Source: Candidatus Poribacteria bacterium
Lineage (GTDB): Bacteria > Poribacteria > WGA-4E > PCPOR2b
DNA length: 64,000 bases
Assembly: GCA_022826645.1 (NCBI GenBank)
Contig: JAJDUM010000003.1
Coordinates: 61,328-125,327, forward strand
Direction of reading: 5' to 3'
Shown here one piece after another: positions 42,288 through 51,946 of the stretch (its first letter is position 1; each line of letters starts with the position of its first letter). The translations under genes and the position numbers were made by a program. Under the pieces are notes generated by a model, which worked only from the letters and a program-made list of their open reading frames with translations, was not told the origin of the DNA and made no database searches.

Positions 42288-43298
42288 TTACACATTAATC
42301 TGATCCAAAATCTCTGCAATCTGAATAGCGTTCAGTGCGGCACCTTTACGGAGATTGTCTGCAACGACCCACAAGTTTAAGCCGTTGTCAATCGAGTCAT
42401 CCTCGCGGATGCGTCCGACATAGACATCATCCTGTCCTGCAGCATTGATAGCAAGCGGATAGGACCGGCTTTTCGGATCGTCGATAACGGTCACACCACG
42501 GGCTTGAGAAAGGATCCGACGCGCTTCATCAGCGGTAAGTTTTCTGTCTGTTTGAATGTTAACGGATTCAGAATGGGCAAAGAATACTGGCACTCGAACG
42601 GTTGTCGCTGAGACGCCAATGGTATCGTCTTCGAGGATCTTGTGTGTTTCCTTTACCATCTTCATCTCTTCTTCGCTGTAACCGTTATCGGCAAAGGGCC
42701 AATCGAAGGCAACGTTAAACGCCATTTGATGTGGAAACTGATCGCATGTAATTGGACGTCCTTCCAATGCAGCAGTTGTCTGATCAACCAACTCAATGAC
42801 AGCAGAACCGCTTTTTCCCGAAACGCTTTGATAGGTCGAAACAACGATACGTTTAATCCCTACTTCGTCGTAGAGTGGTTTGAGTGCCATCAGCATTTGG
42901 ATGGTTGAACAGTTTGGATTGGCGATTAAGCCTTGATGGCGCATTGCTGCTTGCATATTTACTTCGGGGATAACTAACGGCGTATCTGCGTCCATCCGAA
43001 ACGCACTGGTGTTATCAATGACGAGACACTCTTTTTCGATCGCAGTCGGTATAAACTCGCGACTGACGGATGCACCCGCTGACGAAAACACCAAATCGAC
43101 ATCATCAAATGAATCGTGCGTTAGCTCCTCGATTACGATGGGTTGATCTTTGAATGTTAAAATCTCACCGGCAGAACGATGGGAAGCGAGTAACTTGAGT
43201 GAAGCGATGGGGAAAGCGCGTTCTTCCAGAATCTGCCGCATGGTCGTGCCAACCGCTCCTGTTGCCCCAACGATGGCGACACGATAACTCCTATCCAT
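42288..43298 (-). CDS. asd: Aspartate-semialdehyde dehydrogenase
   Basis: The enzyme reduces aspartyl phosphate to aspartate semialdehyde for lysine, threonine, methionine and cell-wall diaminopimelate. The true start is the ATG at 43298 (AAGAGG upstream; MDRSYRVAIVGATGAVGTTM), not the ORF-track ATG 55 codons earlier. The nucleophilic Cys is in NPNCSTIQ and the NADP motif is GATGAVG. STYQSVSGKSGSAVIEL is the conserved substrate segment. Length 336 is standard. No other lysine or threonine pathway gene lies in the window. Confidence 0.95.
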   Translation of the reverse strand: MDRSYRVAIVGATGAVGTTMRQILEERAFPIASLKLLASHRSAGEILTFKDQPIVIEELTHDSFDDVDLVFSSAGASVSREFIPTAIEKECLVIDNTSAFRMDADTPLVIPEVNMQAAMRHQGLIANPNCSTIQMLMALKPLYDEVGIKRIVVSTYQSVSGKSGSAVIELVDQTTAALEGRPITCDQFPHQMAFNVAFDWPFADNGYSEEEMKMVKETHKILEDDTIGVSATTVRVPVFFAHSESVNIQTDRKLTADEARRILSQARGVTVIDDPKSRSYPLAINAAGQDDVYVGRIREDDSIDNGLNLWVVADNLRKGAALNAIQIAEILDQINV

Positions 43299-43566
43299 CT
43301 TATAAACCTCTTGAAAATTAGATTTCGCAAGTCCTATTTGGCTAAACTTTTGATGGGATATTCTACCACACTTGGAGAGGTATTCGCAAGCGTAGAAATT
43401 TGTCATGCGAATTCCTATAATAAGGGAGTATCGACATTTTGATGATACCAAATCGGTAAGCACGGCAGAAAAACGGCTATACTAAGCGGGTTAGCTGGAT
43501 CGAATACGGATCTCCGTCCCTTATATCCTAAACCACCGAGAATAATCCTCCGTTTTCGGCACTCCC

Positions 43567-43681
43567 GTAGATTTTAGACTCACTTAGCCATTTCGAATTA
43601 AAGGCAACCCCCTAAATCCCCCTTGTCAGGGGGACTTGATACGCAACCCCCTAAATCCCCCTTGTCAGGGAGACTTGATGC
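43567..43681. repeat. Dispersed repeat with two tandem 39-bp units
   Basis: After gtagattttagact there are two near-identical units starting gcaaccccctaaatccccc and containing cttgtcagggggacttgat (43604 and 43643). The same left part and the last part occur at 27025-27142. Otherwise 43299-43815 has no gene. Confidence 0.85.
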
Positions 43682-43815
43682 GTAACTTCCTAATTGACCA
43701 TAGATGATTTTTATCGCTAATTGTGGATTGACGATTTCGGCAAGCTGTAGTAAACTAAGGGTGATATTGGTTACCTCGAAAATTGATACGACTGGGAAGG
43801 AGACCTCCGCGGTCC

Positions 43816-44541
43816 ATGGAAAACATCGAAAACCAACTGGACAGATTAGAGCAGGACGGCTTCATACTAATAGAGGGAGCATTATCTCCGGAAGAGACGG
43901 AACATATTCGACAGCGCATCAACCATGCCCGTGAGATGGGCTGGGAGGAAGGGCTTAACGCGGTAGGAAATATGTGGTTTGACACGCTGTTAGACCGAGA
44001 ACCGGAAACGTATGCCCCATTGATAGGACATCCAAATGTCCGACCATACCTCGAAGGAATGATGGGGAAACAGTGTCAACTGCGGAGTTTGCGTGCACAC
44101 ATCAATCCGGGACCGTACCTTCAGGAATGGCACCTCGATTTCTACGGCTACTGGCAGGAGAAACGGGCGGCGGAAAAGCATCGCTTCGCGGTGTCTCCGA
44201 TTGGGCTCAACGCCACCTACTATTTTCAGGACAATGACCCCGGTTCGGGGTATTTGAAGTATGTCAAGGGGGGACATCTTGTCGAGCCACCTCACCTATA
44301 TCCCTTGGACCGTCCCAAGTTTGAGGCGTGGTGCGAGGCACAAGAGCACGTTGTGCTCCACCCCAAAGCGGGCGACTGCGTGGTATTTATCAACCATATT
44401 CCCCACCAAGGCGCGAAAGAACGGGACGATATGGAGCGGAGTAACGTGGTGTGCCACTATCAGGTGACACCGATGTATGATGGGATTTGGCACGTCTCAC
44501 GTCCGCGCGGATATGCGGGAACCTTCCCGTTCGCAAATTAA
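43816..44541 (+). CDS. Phytanoyl-CoA dioxygenase (PhyH) family Fe(II)/2OG oxygenase
   Basis: The 241-residue product starts MENIENQLDRLEQDGFILIE; the ORF-track start 11 codons earlier lacks a ribosome site, and the one before the chosen ATG is at long spacing. Iron ligands are the H-x-D of EWHLDFYG (about residues 101-103) and the distal His in INHIPHQGA. NATYYFQDNDPGSGYLKYVKGGH and VCHYQVT match the PhyH fold. Such enzymes hydroxylate lipids, amino acids or small natural products. Expansion of this family is typical of Poribacteria-like genomes. Substrate unknown. Confidence 0.85.
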   Translation: MENIENQLDRLEQDGFILIEGALSPEETEHIRQRINHAREMGWEEGLNAVGNMWFDTLLDREPETYAPLIGHPNVRPYLEGMMGKQCQLRSLRAHINPGPYLQEWHLDFYGYWQEKRAAEKHRFAVSPIGLNATYYFQDNDPGSGYLKYVKGGHLVEPPHLYPLDRPKFEAWCEAQEHVVLHPKAGDCVVFINHIPHQGAKERDDMERSNVVCHYQVTPMYDGIWHVSRPRGYAGTFPFAN

Positions 44542-44675
44542 GCCCACGATTCTCTTTTCGATTCACCCTATCTGCACGTAAGAACCTGAATAGCGGAAAG
44601 CGAAGCACTGAAAGTTCAAACAATTTCCATCCTCCTTTCCTCTCCTTCCACCCTCCATTCACTTCTGAAAGTAGT

Positions 44676-45419
44676 ATGCTTACTAAGGAAATGGTTGTTA
44701 ATCTCCCGTCGCTGCCGGGCGTGTATTTTTTTCTTAGCAGGTCCGGGGAGATTCTCTACATCGGCAAGGCAAAATCCCTCAAGAAACGGGTTCGGTCCTA
44801 CCTATATAACTCCAAGCAGAACCGTTGGGGCAAGATTAAACGGTTGGTGCAGCACGCCACACAGGTTGAGTATCAGGTTTGTGCTTCGGAGTTAGAGGCA
44901 TTACTGCTGGAATCCCGGCTGATCAAACATCACCAACCCCCGTACAATACCAGTCTGAAATCTGTCCGGAGATCTCCATTCATTAAGATCTCTACCAACG
45001 AGGATTTCCCTAAGGTAACGATCGTTTTCAAGGAGGAAGCTGATAAAGCCCGATATTTTGGGCCATACTCAAGTCTGAGATGGACAAGGGAGGTTATTGA
45101 AGTCTTACATCGGATTTTCCCGATTCGGACCTGCGACGGAACAATCACCCCACTGCCAGATTTTAAGCCGTGCTTCAGCTACCACTTAAAGCGTTGTCAA
45201 GCCCCTTGCGCGGCGAAGGTCGACCGTAAAGCGTATCGTGCAATGATTAGAGATGTGATTCGGATACTGGATGGGAGATATAAAGCGGTCATTAAGAAAC
45301 TGACCATAGAACGAAACCAAGAGGCGATCGCTCTACGCTTTGAGCGTGCGGCAGCTTTGCAGAAACGCATTGAGCAGATCGAGCGGGTGTTTATCTACCT
45401 TGATGTCCATCGTCGGTGA
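44676..45419 (+). CDS. UvrC-like protein limited to GIY-YIG, Cys-cluster and UVR parts
   Basis: From the ATG at 44676 the 247 residues match the first half of excinuclease subunit C. The GIY-YIG domain is LPGVYFFLSRSGEILYIGKAKSLKKRVRSYL, then ASELEALLLESRLIKHHQPPYN with the catalytic Glu. The cysteine cluster is FKPCFSYHLKRCQAPCAAKV, and the UVR helix pair is IALRFERAAALQKRIEQIERV. The C-terminal RNase-H-like endonuclease and HhH domains are absent, and only 165 bp separates its stop from the next gene, so no frameshifted remainder fits. It could make only the 3' incision, like Cho, or be a decayed paralogue. Confidence 0.85.
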   Translation: MLTKEMVVNLPSLPGVYFFLSRSGEILYIGKAKSLKKRVRSYLYNSKQNRWGKIKRLVQHATQVEYQVCASELEALLLESRLIKHHQPPYNTSLKSVRRSPFIKISTNEDFPKVTIVFKEEADKARYFGPYSSLRWTREVIEVLHRIFPIRTCDGTITPLPDFKPCFSYHLKRCQAPCAAKVDRKAYRAMIRDVIRILDGRYKAVIKKLTIERNQEAIALRFERAAALQKRIEQIERVFIYLDVHRR

Positions 45420-45584
45420 GGTGTAAGATTCGGTTTATCGGGAGAGATAGGAATTGCGTGGGAGGGATTTTTGGGGTGTAGACGGTGGCATCAATCGATG
45501 CATCGAGCACAACCTTGCGAAGGTTGAACACCTCCACAAGGTTTGCCTGCCTGTAAAATCGAAGTTTGTGAACCCAGAAGTCGT

Positions 45585-46823
45585 TTATAATTCTCCGGTA
45601 CGTAGTTTCTGAATATAGTTCTCGTTAATATTGTTCGATGGATGGCGGAGTGTGCGGTGAGGTTCCGGGAAGTCCTTGAGCAGTTTCTGGTATTCTTCTA
45701 TCGCCTCGTCCGTCCTGTCCGCTGTTTCATAGATATTGCCAATCCAATATTGTGCCTGCCGCCGCGTATCGTAATCATAGGTTGGATTATCGGCGACCTT
45801 GCGATACGCATTAATTGCCCCATCAGTATCGTCCTTTGCATAATAAATCTGTCCAACATAGAACTGCATATTGGAGGTATTCGCATTGCGCGGATATTTC
45901 TCTATCGCCCCCTCCAGTTGGATAATTGCTTCATCATACTTTTTCAACTTTTCATACGCCCAACCGATGTTAAAGTGTGCATCTTGCGCCATTGTAGTAT
46001 CAGGGAATTTGTCAATCACCTGTTGATAGCTGTCAATCGCCTCATCATACTTGGTTTCTGCGAAATAGGTTTGACCGATACCGAACTGTGCAAGTGGGGC
46101 GAGTTGCTCATGTCCCGAATCGACGACATTCTGAAATTCAACCCGTGCATCCTCATAGGCTTGCTTCTCGGTAAAGATTACCCCTGTGTAATACACGATG
46201 CTGTGGATGAGTTCATTACCTATGAAGTCTTCCCGTAACGCACCCAACGCCTCAAGCGCGGCTGCCCATTTCTCTTTCCCATAGAGACACATCGCCCTAT
46301 TGAAACGCGATTCGTCGGCAAGCACACTGCCCGGATAATCTTCAATGAGCCGATTGAACATCGCCGATGCCCGGTCGTAGTCCACGTCTGCACTTTCAAC
46401 GCTGTCCGTTTTTTTCGTTTCTTCTGCCCTTCGATAGTACGCGATGGCGATAGTGTATAGAGAATCATCCGTCCATTCGCTGTCAGGGTATGCATTAATG
46501 AGTCGCCGAAATAGGGCGAAAGCCTCCTCATCCGTTCGTCCAAGCCGCGATGCCAGCTGATAGATAGCATCATCCGCCCAGCGACTGTCAGGGTATTTCT
46601 CGAATACGTGTCGGTATAAAGCCCTGACCTGGCTTACACGCTTCTGATCTTCATCCTCAAGCGTTACGGGAGGCGTGTCTGCTTTCTGAGCCTTTGCCCA
46701 CGCGGCGTCCGCGTTTGTGTAGTAGGCGGCTAGGTTGTTTGTTGAATTTGACGCCCTACCAACCAAAAAGCCGATTACCAAGGCTACGACAACGATAATC
46801 TCTACAATGATGAATTTTTTCAT
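45585..46823 (-). CDS. Membrane-anchored TPR protein (YbgF/BamD-like repeats)
   Basis: A hydrophobic N-terminal anchor (MKKFIIVEIIVVVALVIGFL) precedes about nine TPR units of 412 residues in total. Examples are LYRHVFEKYPDSRWADDAIYQLA, LIEDYPGSVLADESRFNRAMCLY and SYQQVIDKFPDTTMAQDAHFNIGWAYEKL, with the YPDS turn typical of YbgF, BamD and LapB-like proteins. It starts with CAGGAG at good distance. Such proteins scaffold envelope complexes. It stands alone, so its partners are not evident. Confidence 0.8.
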   Translation of the reverse strand: MKKFIIVEIIVVVALVIGFLVGRASNSTNNLAAYYTNADAAWAKAQKADTPPVTLEDEDQKRVSQVRALYRHVFEKYPDSRWADDAIYQLASRLGRTDEEAFALFRRLINAYPDSEWTDDSLYTIAIAYYRRAEETKKTDSVESADVDYDRASAMFNRLIEDYPGSVLADESRFNRAMCLYGKEKWAAALEALGALREDFIGNELIHSIVYYTGVIFTEKQAYEDARVEFQNVVDSGHEQLAPLAQFGIGQTYFAETKYDEAIDSYQQVIDKFPDTTMAQDAHFNIGWAYEKLKKYDEAIIQLEGAIEKYPRNANTSNMQFYVGQIYYAKDDTDGAINAYRKVADNPTYDYDTRRQAQYWIGNIYETADRTDEAIEEYQKLLKDFPEPHRTLRHPSNNINENYIQKLRTGEL

Positions 46824-47277
46824 TTTTCAAACTCCTGTTGGTGTGGTTTGCCCCTGCTGATGTGTTTTTGTTAAAAAAGCGTGAGCGCATTTTATCATCT
46901 TTGCTTGAAGGTGTCAAGCGCCGATTGATATTGATTCCTCAGGTCCGTGGAACTGCGCTTGTACAGCACTGAACGGAACACACTATCCAAGCGGTTGATT
47001 GTTCCCTCAAGACCATCAGCAACCGGAGAATTAAATTGATATGCCGCTTAGAATTGTGATAAGATGCTTAATAGTGTACACACAGGGGAAAACGGTTTGT
47101 TCCAATTTTGGCGGCAGTAGCTTTTACCTTGAAAATGCGTGATGCGGCCAGAGTGGATAAGTTTGCCCTTGATTTTTCAGCGCCAATGGTGCTAAGGTTG
47201 TGCCTGATAATAGCAGAGAAATCTCCCAAGAACTCAAAATCTATGATAGGTTGGTTTACAATTTCGGAGGATAACAT
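46824..47277. other. Intergenic stretch without recognised gene
   Basis: The 454-bp gap between divergent genes contains only short ORFs without ribosome sites. Nothing in it was recognisable as a repeat of the families above, and no tRNA fold was seen. The GGAGG site for the ggt gene lies at its end. Confidence 0.5.
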
Positions 47278-48915
47278 ATGCAATCACCCCATGGGATTAA
47301 ATTTTCAGGATTCCGCCCCTCTGCGATGGGTAGGAACGGCATGGTGACATCTGGACATATGCTGGCATCACAGGCTGGGATTCAAGCAATCTCGGCGGGT
47401 GGAAATGCCGTTGACGCCGCAATCGCAACCGCAGCGGCGTTGGGTGTGGTCGAACCGGCGGGATCCGGCGTCGGCGGAGATGGATTTATCCTGATCTACT
47501 GGGCAGAAACCGGCACGGTAACAGGTGTGAACGCGACAGGTCCAGCCCCTTACGCAGCGACCCGCGAACTGTATCTGCGGGATGGCGGGATTCCGATGAA
47601 GGGGATCCGCAGCGTCTCGGTGCCGGGGATTGTTGATGGCTGGCTGAAAGCGCACGAGCGCTACGGTGTCCTTAAATTGGAGCAGGCATTTGAACCAGCA
47701 ATCTCGCTCTGCGAAAACGGCTTCCCAATCAGCCACAACCTTGCTGGGGGACTCAAAGGCGAAAATCCGCGTTTCGCCGCAGATCCATATACACGCCCAA
47801 TATTTACGAATGATGGCGATCCGCCCGGACCGGGAGAGATTATTTATAACAAGGCACTTGCGGAAACTTTGCGAAAAATCGCAGCAGAAGGACGCGGCAC
47901 TCTTTATGAAGGTGAAATTGCCAGAGCGATTGTGGAGTTTAGCGAACAGTATGATGGATTGTTGACTGAAAAGGATCTGGCAGATTACCACGCCCGTTGG
48001 AGCGATCCCATCCACACGAACTATCGGGGATATGAGGTATATGAGATGCCACCCAATTCGAGTGGACATATCTTACTACAGGAATTGAACATCGTCGAGC
48101 AGTTCGATCTGAAGTCGATGGGCTGCAACACCGCTGAAAGCGTTCACCTGATGGTCGAAGCGAAAAAGCTCTCGTTTGCGGATCGGGAGAAATATATGGC
48201 AGATCCGGATTGGGTCGATGTTCCCATCACAGGCATGTTATCGAAAGAATATGCGAAAAAGCAGGCGGAACGCATTGATCCTGACCGAGCAGCGACTGAT
48301 ATTCCGTCCGGAGGTCCCGAACAATTTGAGGACACCACCTGTTTTTGCACAGCGGATGGCGCAGGAAATGCGGTCTGTGTGTTGCAGAGTATACAGTCGG
48401 GATTTGGTTCAAGCCTCATCGCGGGAGATACCGGTATCTTGCTCAACAATCGTATGACGTATTGGCATCTCGAGGAAGACCATCCGAATTGCCTCATGCC
48501 CGGCAAGCGTGTGCGGCATACCATGAACCCAGTGATTGTAACAAAGGATGGCAAACCCTTCCTTGCCTGCGGAACACCGGGAGCAGATACGCAGGTCCAA
48601 ACCAACCTTCAGCTGATTACACACATCGTCGATTTCGGAATGACGCCGCAAGAAACCGTTGAAGCACCACGTTGGCGTAACCTCCAGAACCCGATGGAAT
48701 CGACCATACCGCACACCTGCGAGGATGCACTCCAGTTAGAAGGGCGATTCCCGGAAGAGGTCCGCAGTGGACTCGCTCACCGCGGTCATGATCTTCGCAT
48801 TTTGGGCGATTGGGACGGGCCCGGCAGTGCGCAGGCGATTCAGATTGACGCAGATTCGGGTGCACTTATCGGCGGCTCAGATCCACGGCGGGATGGCTAC
48901 GCGGTGGGTTGGTAG
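47278..48915 (+). CDS. ggt: Gamma-glutamyltransferase family protein
   Basis: It is a 545-residue Ntn-hydrolase that would self-cleave and transfer or hydrolyse gamma-glutamyl groups (for example from glutathione). Landmarks are SGGNAVDAAIATAAALGVVEP, GSGVGGDGFILIYW, and FEDTTCFCTADGAGNAVCVLQ. The nucleophile is probably Thr353, although the usual H after TT is Cys here. Later come LLNNRMTYW and GTPGADTQVQTNLQLITH. No signal peptide was seen, unusual for this mostly periplasmic enzyme. Start is secure (GGAGGATAACAT-ATG). It is followed by the GHMP-kinase fusion and DUF6807 genes on the same strand. Confidence 0.88.
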   Translation: MQSPHGIKFSGFRPSAMGRNGMVTSGHMLASQAGIQAISAGGNAVDAAIATAAALGVVEPAGSGVGGDGFILIYWAETGTVTGVNATGPAPYAATRELYLRDGGIPMKGIRSVSVPGIVDGWLKAHERYGVLKLEQAFEPAISLCENGFPISHNLAGGLKGENPRFAADPYTRPIFTNDGDPPGPGEIIYNKALAETLRKIAAEGRGTLYEGEIARAIVEFSEQYDGLLTEKDLADYHARWSDPIHTNYRGYEVYEMPPNSSGHILLQELNIVEQFDLKSMGCNTAESVHLMVEAKKLSFADREKYMADPDWVDVPITGMLSKEYAKKQAERIDPDRAATDIPSGGPEQFEDTTCFCTADGAGNAVCVLQSIQSGFGSSLIAGDTGILLNNRMTYWHLEEDHPNCLMPGKRVRHTMNPVIVTKDGKPFLACGTPGADTQVQTNLQLITHIVDFGMTPQETVEAPRWRNLQNPMESTIPHTCEDALQLEGRFPEEVRSGLAHRGHDLRILGDWDGPGSAQAIQIDADSGALIGGSDPRRDGYAVGW

Positions 48916-48977
48916 AATGCGCTATGTATCGACCGTCAAGGGTGTTTAGGAAAAGGTAGACAAAACGGAGTCAGAAG

Positions 48978-50900
48978 ATGAAGATTTTTGTGCCAGGTCG
49001 GATCTGCCTCTTTGGTGAGCATACCGATTGGGCAGGCGGCTACCGGCGTGTGAATGCCGACTTAGAAAAGGGTTACGCAATCATCGCTAGCACCAATCAG
49101 GGGCTTCATGCCGAGGTTAATCCGCACCCGACCAAACTGATTCTGCGAACGACTCTAAGCGACGGCACACGAATGGACCCGTTTGAAGTGCCGATGGAAA
49201 GTGAGACACTTCTCGCCGAAGCACAGAAGGGCGGATTTTTCAGTTATGCTGCGGGGGTTGCCTACCAGATTCTGACACACTATCAGGTGCATGGGCTTGA
49301 GATTAACAACTATCTGACAGATCTTCCCTCAAAGAAGGGGCTTTCGTCGAGTGCTGCAACCTGTGTGCTGGTCGCTCGCGCATTCAATCGGGTTTATGAC
49401 CTGAAGATGACCGTGCGCGGTGAAATGGAATACGCCTACATCGGCGAGATTACCACCCCTTCCCGATGTGGTCGGATGGATCAGGGCTGCGCTTACGGCA
49501 ACCGCCCCATCATGATGACCTTTGACGGTGATGGGATTGATGTTGAAGAGATCAACGTATCAAAAGATTTATACTTCATCATCGTTGATCTGGGGGCGGT
49601 CAAGGATACAAGGCAGATACTGAATCAGCTCAACCACTGTTATCCCTTTGCCGAGAACGATATGCAGAGGAACGTTCAAAAATATCTTGGTCCAATCAGC
49701 ACCGGGATAACCCACGAAGCGTACGAAGCGTTACAGGGCGGTGATGCGGTACGCATCGGGGAGCTGATGAAAAAGGCACAGTCGGAATTCGATAAACACG
49801 TTCAGCCCGCGTGTCCGTCACAACTCACGGCGCCTGTGTTGCATAAAATTCTCAACTACGAGCCGATTCAGCCGTACATACTGGGCGGAAAAGGGGTCGG
49901 CTCCCAAGGAGATGGTACCGCACAATTTATCGTTAAGGACCAAGAGAGTCAAGAGAAGGCTATCGACATCATTGAACGGGACCTGAAGATGTCCTGTTTG
50001 AAATTGGTTATTCGGGCAGGTCGGCGTGTACGAAAAGCAGTGATTCCCGCTGCCGGTTTTGGGACCCGTTTATTTCCCGCATCAAAAGCGATAAAGAAGG
50101 AACTTTTTCCCATCATCGACAAATCCGGCAAACCGAAGCCGGTCATCATGGCAATTGTCGAAGAGGCAATTAATGCTGGCATCGAGGAGGTTTGTCTTGT
50201 TGTTCAGAGTAGGGACCAGGAACTGTTTGAAAGATTTTTTAAGACCGCTCCGTTTATTGAGAATTTCAACAAGCTATCGAAGGAGGATCAGGAGTATTCT
50301 CAGTACCTGATGGACTTGGGACAGCGCATCTCGTTTGTGACCCAAGATGTTCAGGAGGGCTTTGGACACGCTGTTTTCTGCGCGCGGGAATGGGTGGATA
50401 ACGAACCATTTTTGCTGATGTTAGGAGATCACCTCTATGCATCCGATAATGAAATTTCCTGTGCACGACAGATCTTGGATGTCTATGATCGGGTGGAACA
50501 TAGTGTGGTTGGGCTGAACGTTACACATGCAGACGAGATTCACAATTTTGGTTGCGCGACCGGCACATGGCAAGAGGCGGATACAATTCTTTCAATAACA
50601 GAATTTTCCGAAAAACCCGCTGTCGAATACGCTCGGCAGCGTCTTCGTGTGGAGGGATTGGATGCGGATAACTTTCTGACTGTATTCGGCATGTATGTGT
50701 TAGTACCGGAGATCTTTGACTACCTTGAAGAAAACATCACCCATAGCCTCCGCGAGCGCGGCGAATTTCAGTTGACCTCTTGCTTGGATAAATTGCGGAA
50801 AGAGGATAATTTTTCGGGTTACGTTGTCAAAGGCAGACGTTTTGACATCGGCGTCCCAGAGGCATATCGGCAGACAATGATTGATTATCGCAACGCTTGA
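48978..50900 (+). CDS. GHMP-family sugar kinase fused to a GalU-type nucleotidyltransferase
   Basis: The 640-residue protein has two enzyme domains. Residues about 1-350 are a GHMP kinase (VPGRICLFGEHTDWAGGY; LPSKKGLSSSAATCVLVARA; GGKGVGSQGDGTAQFIV), nearest in style to galactokinase or glucuronokinase. Residues about 352-640 are a nucleotidyltransferase like GalU (KAVIPAAGFGTRLFPASKAIKKELFP; EGFGHAVFCAREW; GDHLYASDNE). Together they would take a free sugar to sugar-1-phosphate and on to an NDP-sugar. The domain order is opposite to that of Fkp (fucokinase/GDP-fucose pyrophosphorylase). The sugar and nucleotide are not known. Confidence 0.85.
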   Translation: MKIFVPGRICLFGEHTDWAGGYRRVNADLEKGYAIIASTNQGLHAEVNPHPTKLILRTTLSDGTRMDPFEVPMESETLLAEAQKGGFFSYAAGVAYQILTHYQVHGLEINNYLTDLPSKKGLSSSAATCVLVARAFNRVYDLKMTVRGEMEYAYIGEITTPSRCGRMDQGCAYGNRPIMMTFDGDGIDVEEINVSKDLYFIIVDLGAVKDTRQILNQLNHCYPFAENDMQRNVQKYLGPISTGITHEAYEALQGGDAVRIGELMKKAQSEFDKHVQPACPSQLTAPVLHKILNYEPIQPYILGGKGVGSQGDGTAQFIVKDQESQEKAIDIIERDLKMSCLKLVIRAGRRVRKAVIPAAGFGTRLFPASKAIKKELFPIIDKSGKPKPVIMAIVEEAINAGIEEVCLVVQSRDQELFERFFKTAPFIENFNKLSKEDQEYSQYLMDLGQRISFVTQDVQEGFGHAVFCAREWVDNEPFLLMLGDHLYASDNEISCARQILDVYDRVEHSVVGLNVTHADEIHNFGCATGTWQEADTILSITEFSEKPAVEYARQRLRVEGLDADNFLTVFGMYVLVPEIFDYLEENITHSLRERGEFQLTSCLDKLRKEDNFSGYVVKGRRFDIGVPEAYRQTMIDYRNA

Positions 50901-50944
50901 TTCGGACAGTATATCCTGCACTTCTTCCCAGAAAGGAAAAATAG

Positions 50945-51811
50945 ATGTTTGCACTTGAATCAATCAATGATGGATTGGACTTAACTTGGGACGGGCAAAC
51001 TTTGCTGAACTACCATTTTCAAACGGATGGACAGCGAACCTATTGGCAGCCGCTTCGATTACCGGACTCACCGCCGCTGACGATGAATCAACCCGAAGAT
51101 CATATCCACCATCAGGGGATGTGGGTTGCGTGGAAGAAGGTGAACGGTGTGAACTTTTGGGAACAGCCGAAGCCGGGCGAAGATCCGACAGGGTTCGGAC
51201 GGATTGTCCATAAACGGAATGTGGAGCAGTCCGCCGATGCGGAGAAAGCGCAATTCACAGTTGAGAATGCGTGGGTTGATTGGCAAGATGTGACACATCT
51301 GATAGAGACCCGTCGGACAACCGTGTTTCCGCCGGGAGCAGATCATTTAGCTATTGATGTGCATCTCCAATTTCAGCCATATAGAGAAGCGGTGACGTTA
51401 GACCTCAACCGCGGCGAACCGGGACGGGGTGGACTGTTCTATAGCGGCTTGACGATTCGGTTTGACAATGCGCTCACGCCGGGGCAGTTGTTAGATGGAG
51501 ATGGACGCACGGAACCGATGGACATCTTTGGGAAACAGAGCCGGTGGTGCGGTTTTGCTGGAACACACGCGGAAGATGGCGGTGTTTACGGTGCCACGGT
51601 CATTGATCATCCGTCCAACCCGCGGCATCCGACGACGTGGTGGGTGCGGAACCGCGAGAACTACGGTATACTCCATCCGTCTCCGGCTTATTATGAGCCG
51701 TTTGAACTCGCACAGGATGAACGACTTGAGTTCCAGTATCGCGTTGTCCTTCACAAAGGCTATGTGAATCCAGATATAGTTGAACAGCAGGTTCAAGCAC
51801 TCAACGTCTGA
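50945..51811 (+). CDS. DUF6807 (PmoA-like) family protein
   Basis: The 288-residue protein contains EDHIHHQGMWVAWKKVNGVNFWE, the His-rich hallmark of DUF6807, a family earlier named methane-oxygenase PmoA without evidence for such activity. It is mostly beta-sheet, as expected of sugar-related jelly-roll folds. The C-terminal part has GLFYSGLTIRF and RHPTTWWVRN. No signal peptide. It lies 44 bp after the kinase/nucleotidyltransferase fusion with AAAGGA. Such genes usually accompany Gfo/Idh and sugar-utilisation genes, which suggests a role in carbohydrate breakdown. Confidence 0.8.
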   Translation: MFALESINDGLDLTWDGQTLLNYHFQTDGQRTYWQPLRLPDSPPLTMNQPEDHIHHQGMWVAWKKVNGVNFWEQPKPGEDPTGFGRIVHKRNVEQSADAEKAQFTVENAWVDWQDVTHLIETRRTTVFPPGADHLAIDVHLQFQPYREAVTLDLNRGEPGRGGLFYSGLTIRFDNALTPGQLLDGDGRTEPMDIFGKQSRWCGFAGTHAEDGGVYGATVIDHPSNPRHPTTWWVRNRENYGILHPSPAYYEPFELAQDERLEFQYRVVLHKGYVNPDIVEQQVQALNV

Positions 51812-51946
51812 ATCCTCGTTTCAGAAGCAAAATTTCCTCTACATTATCACTCAAGTTGCTGCCCATAGGAAACATTGCTAACCAGATGAATGAGGGTTAA
51901 ATCCAGTCAATTGCCACTCGCAGCATAGGCAACGGTCTGAACCTTA

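Noticed and set aside
45420-45584. Frameshifted remainder of uvrC
   Set aside because: Only 165 bp are available and no UvrC C-terminal motifs can be read in any frame.
47108-47347. 79-residue plus-strand ORF before ggt
   Set aside because: It lacks a ribosome site, overlaps the well-supported ggt start and shows no recognisable domain.
50945-51811. Particulate methane monooxygenase component
   Set aside because: The PmoA-like label of this family is historical; the protein is soluble, His-rich and has no membrane helices.
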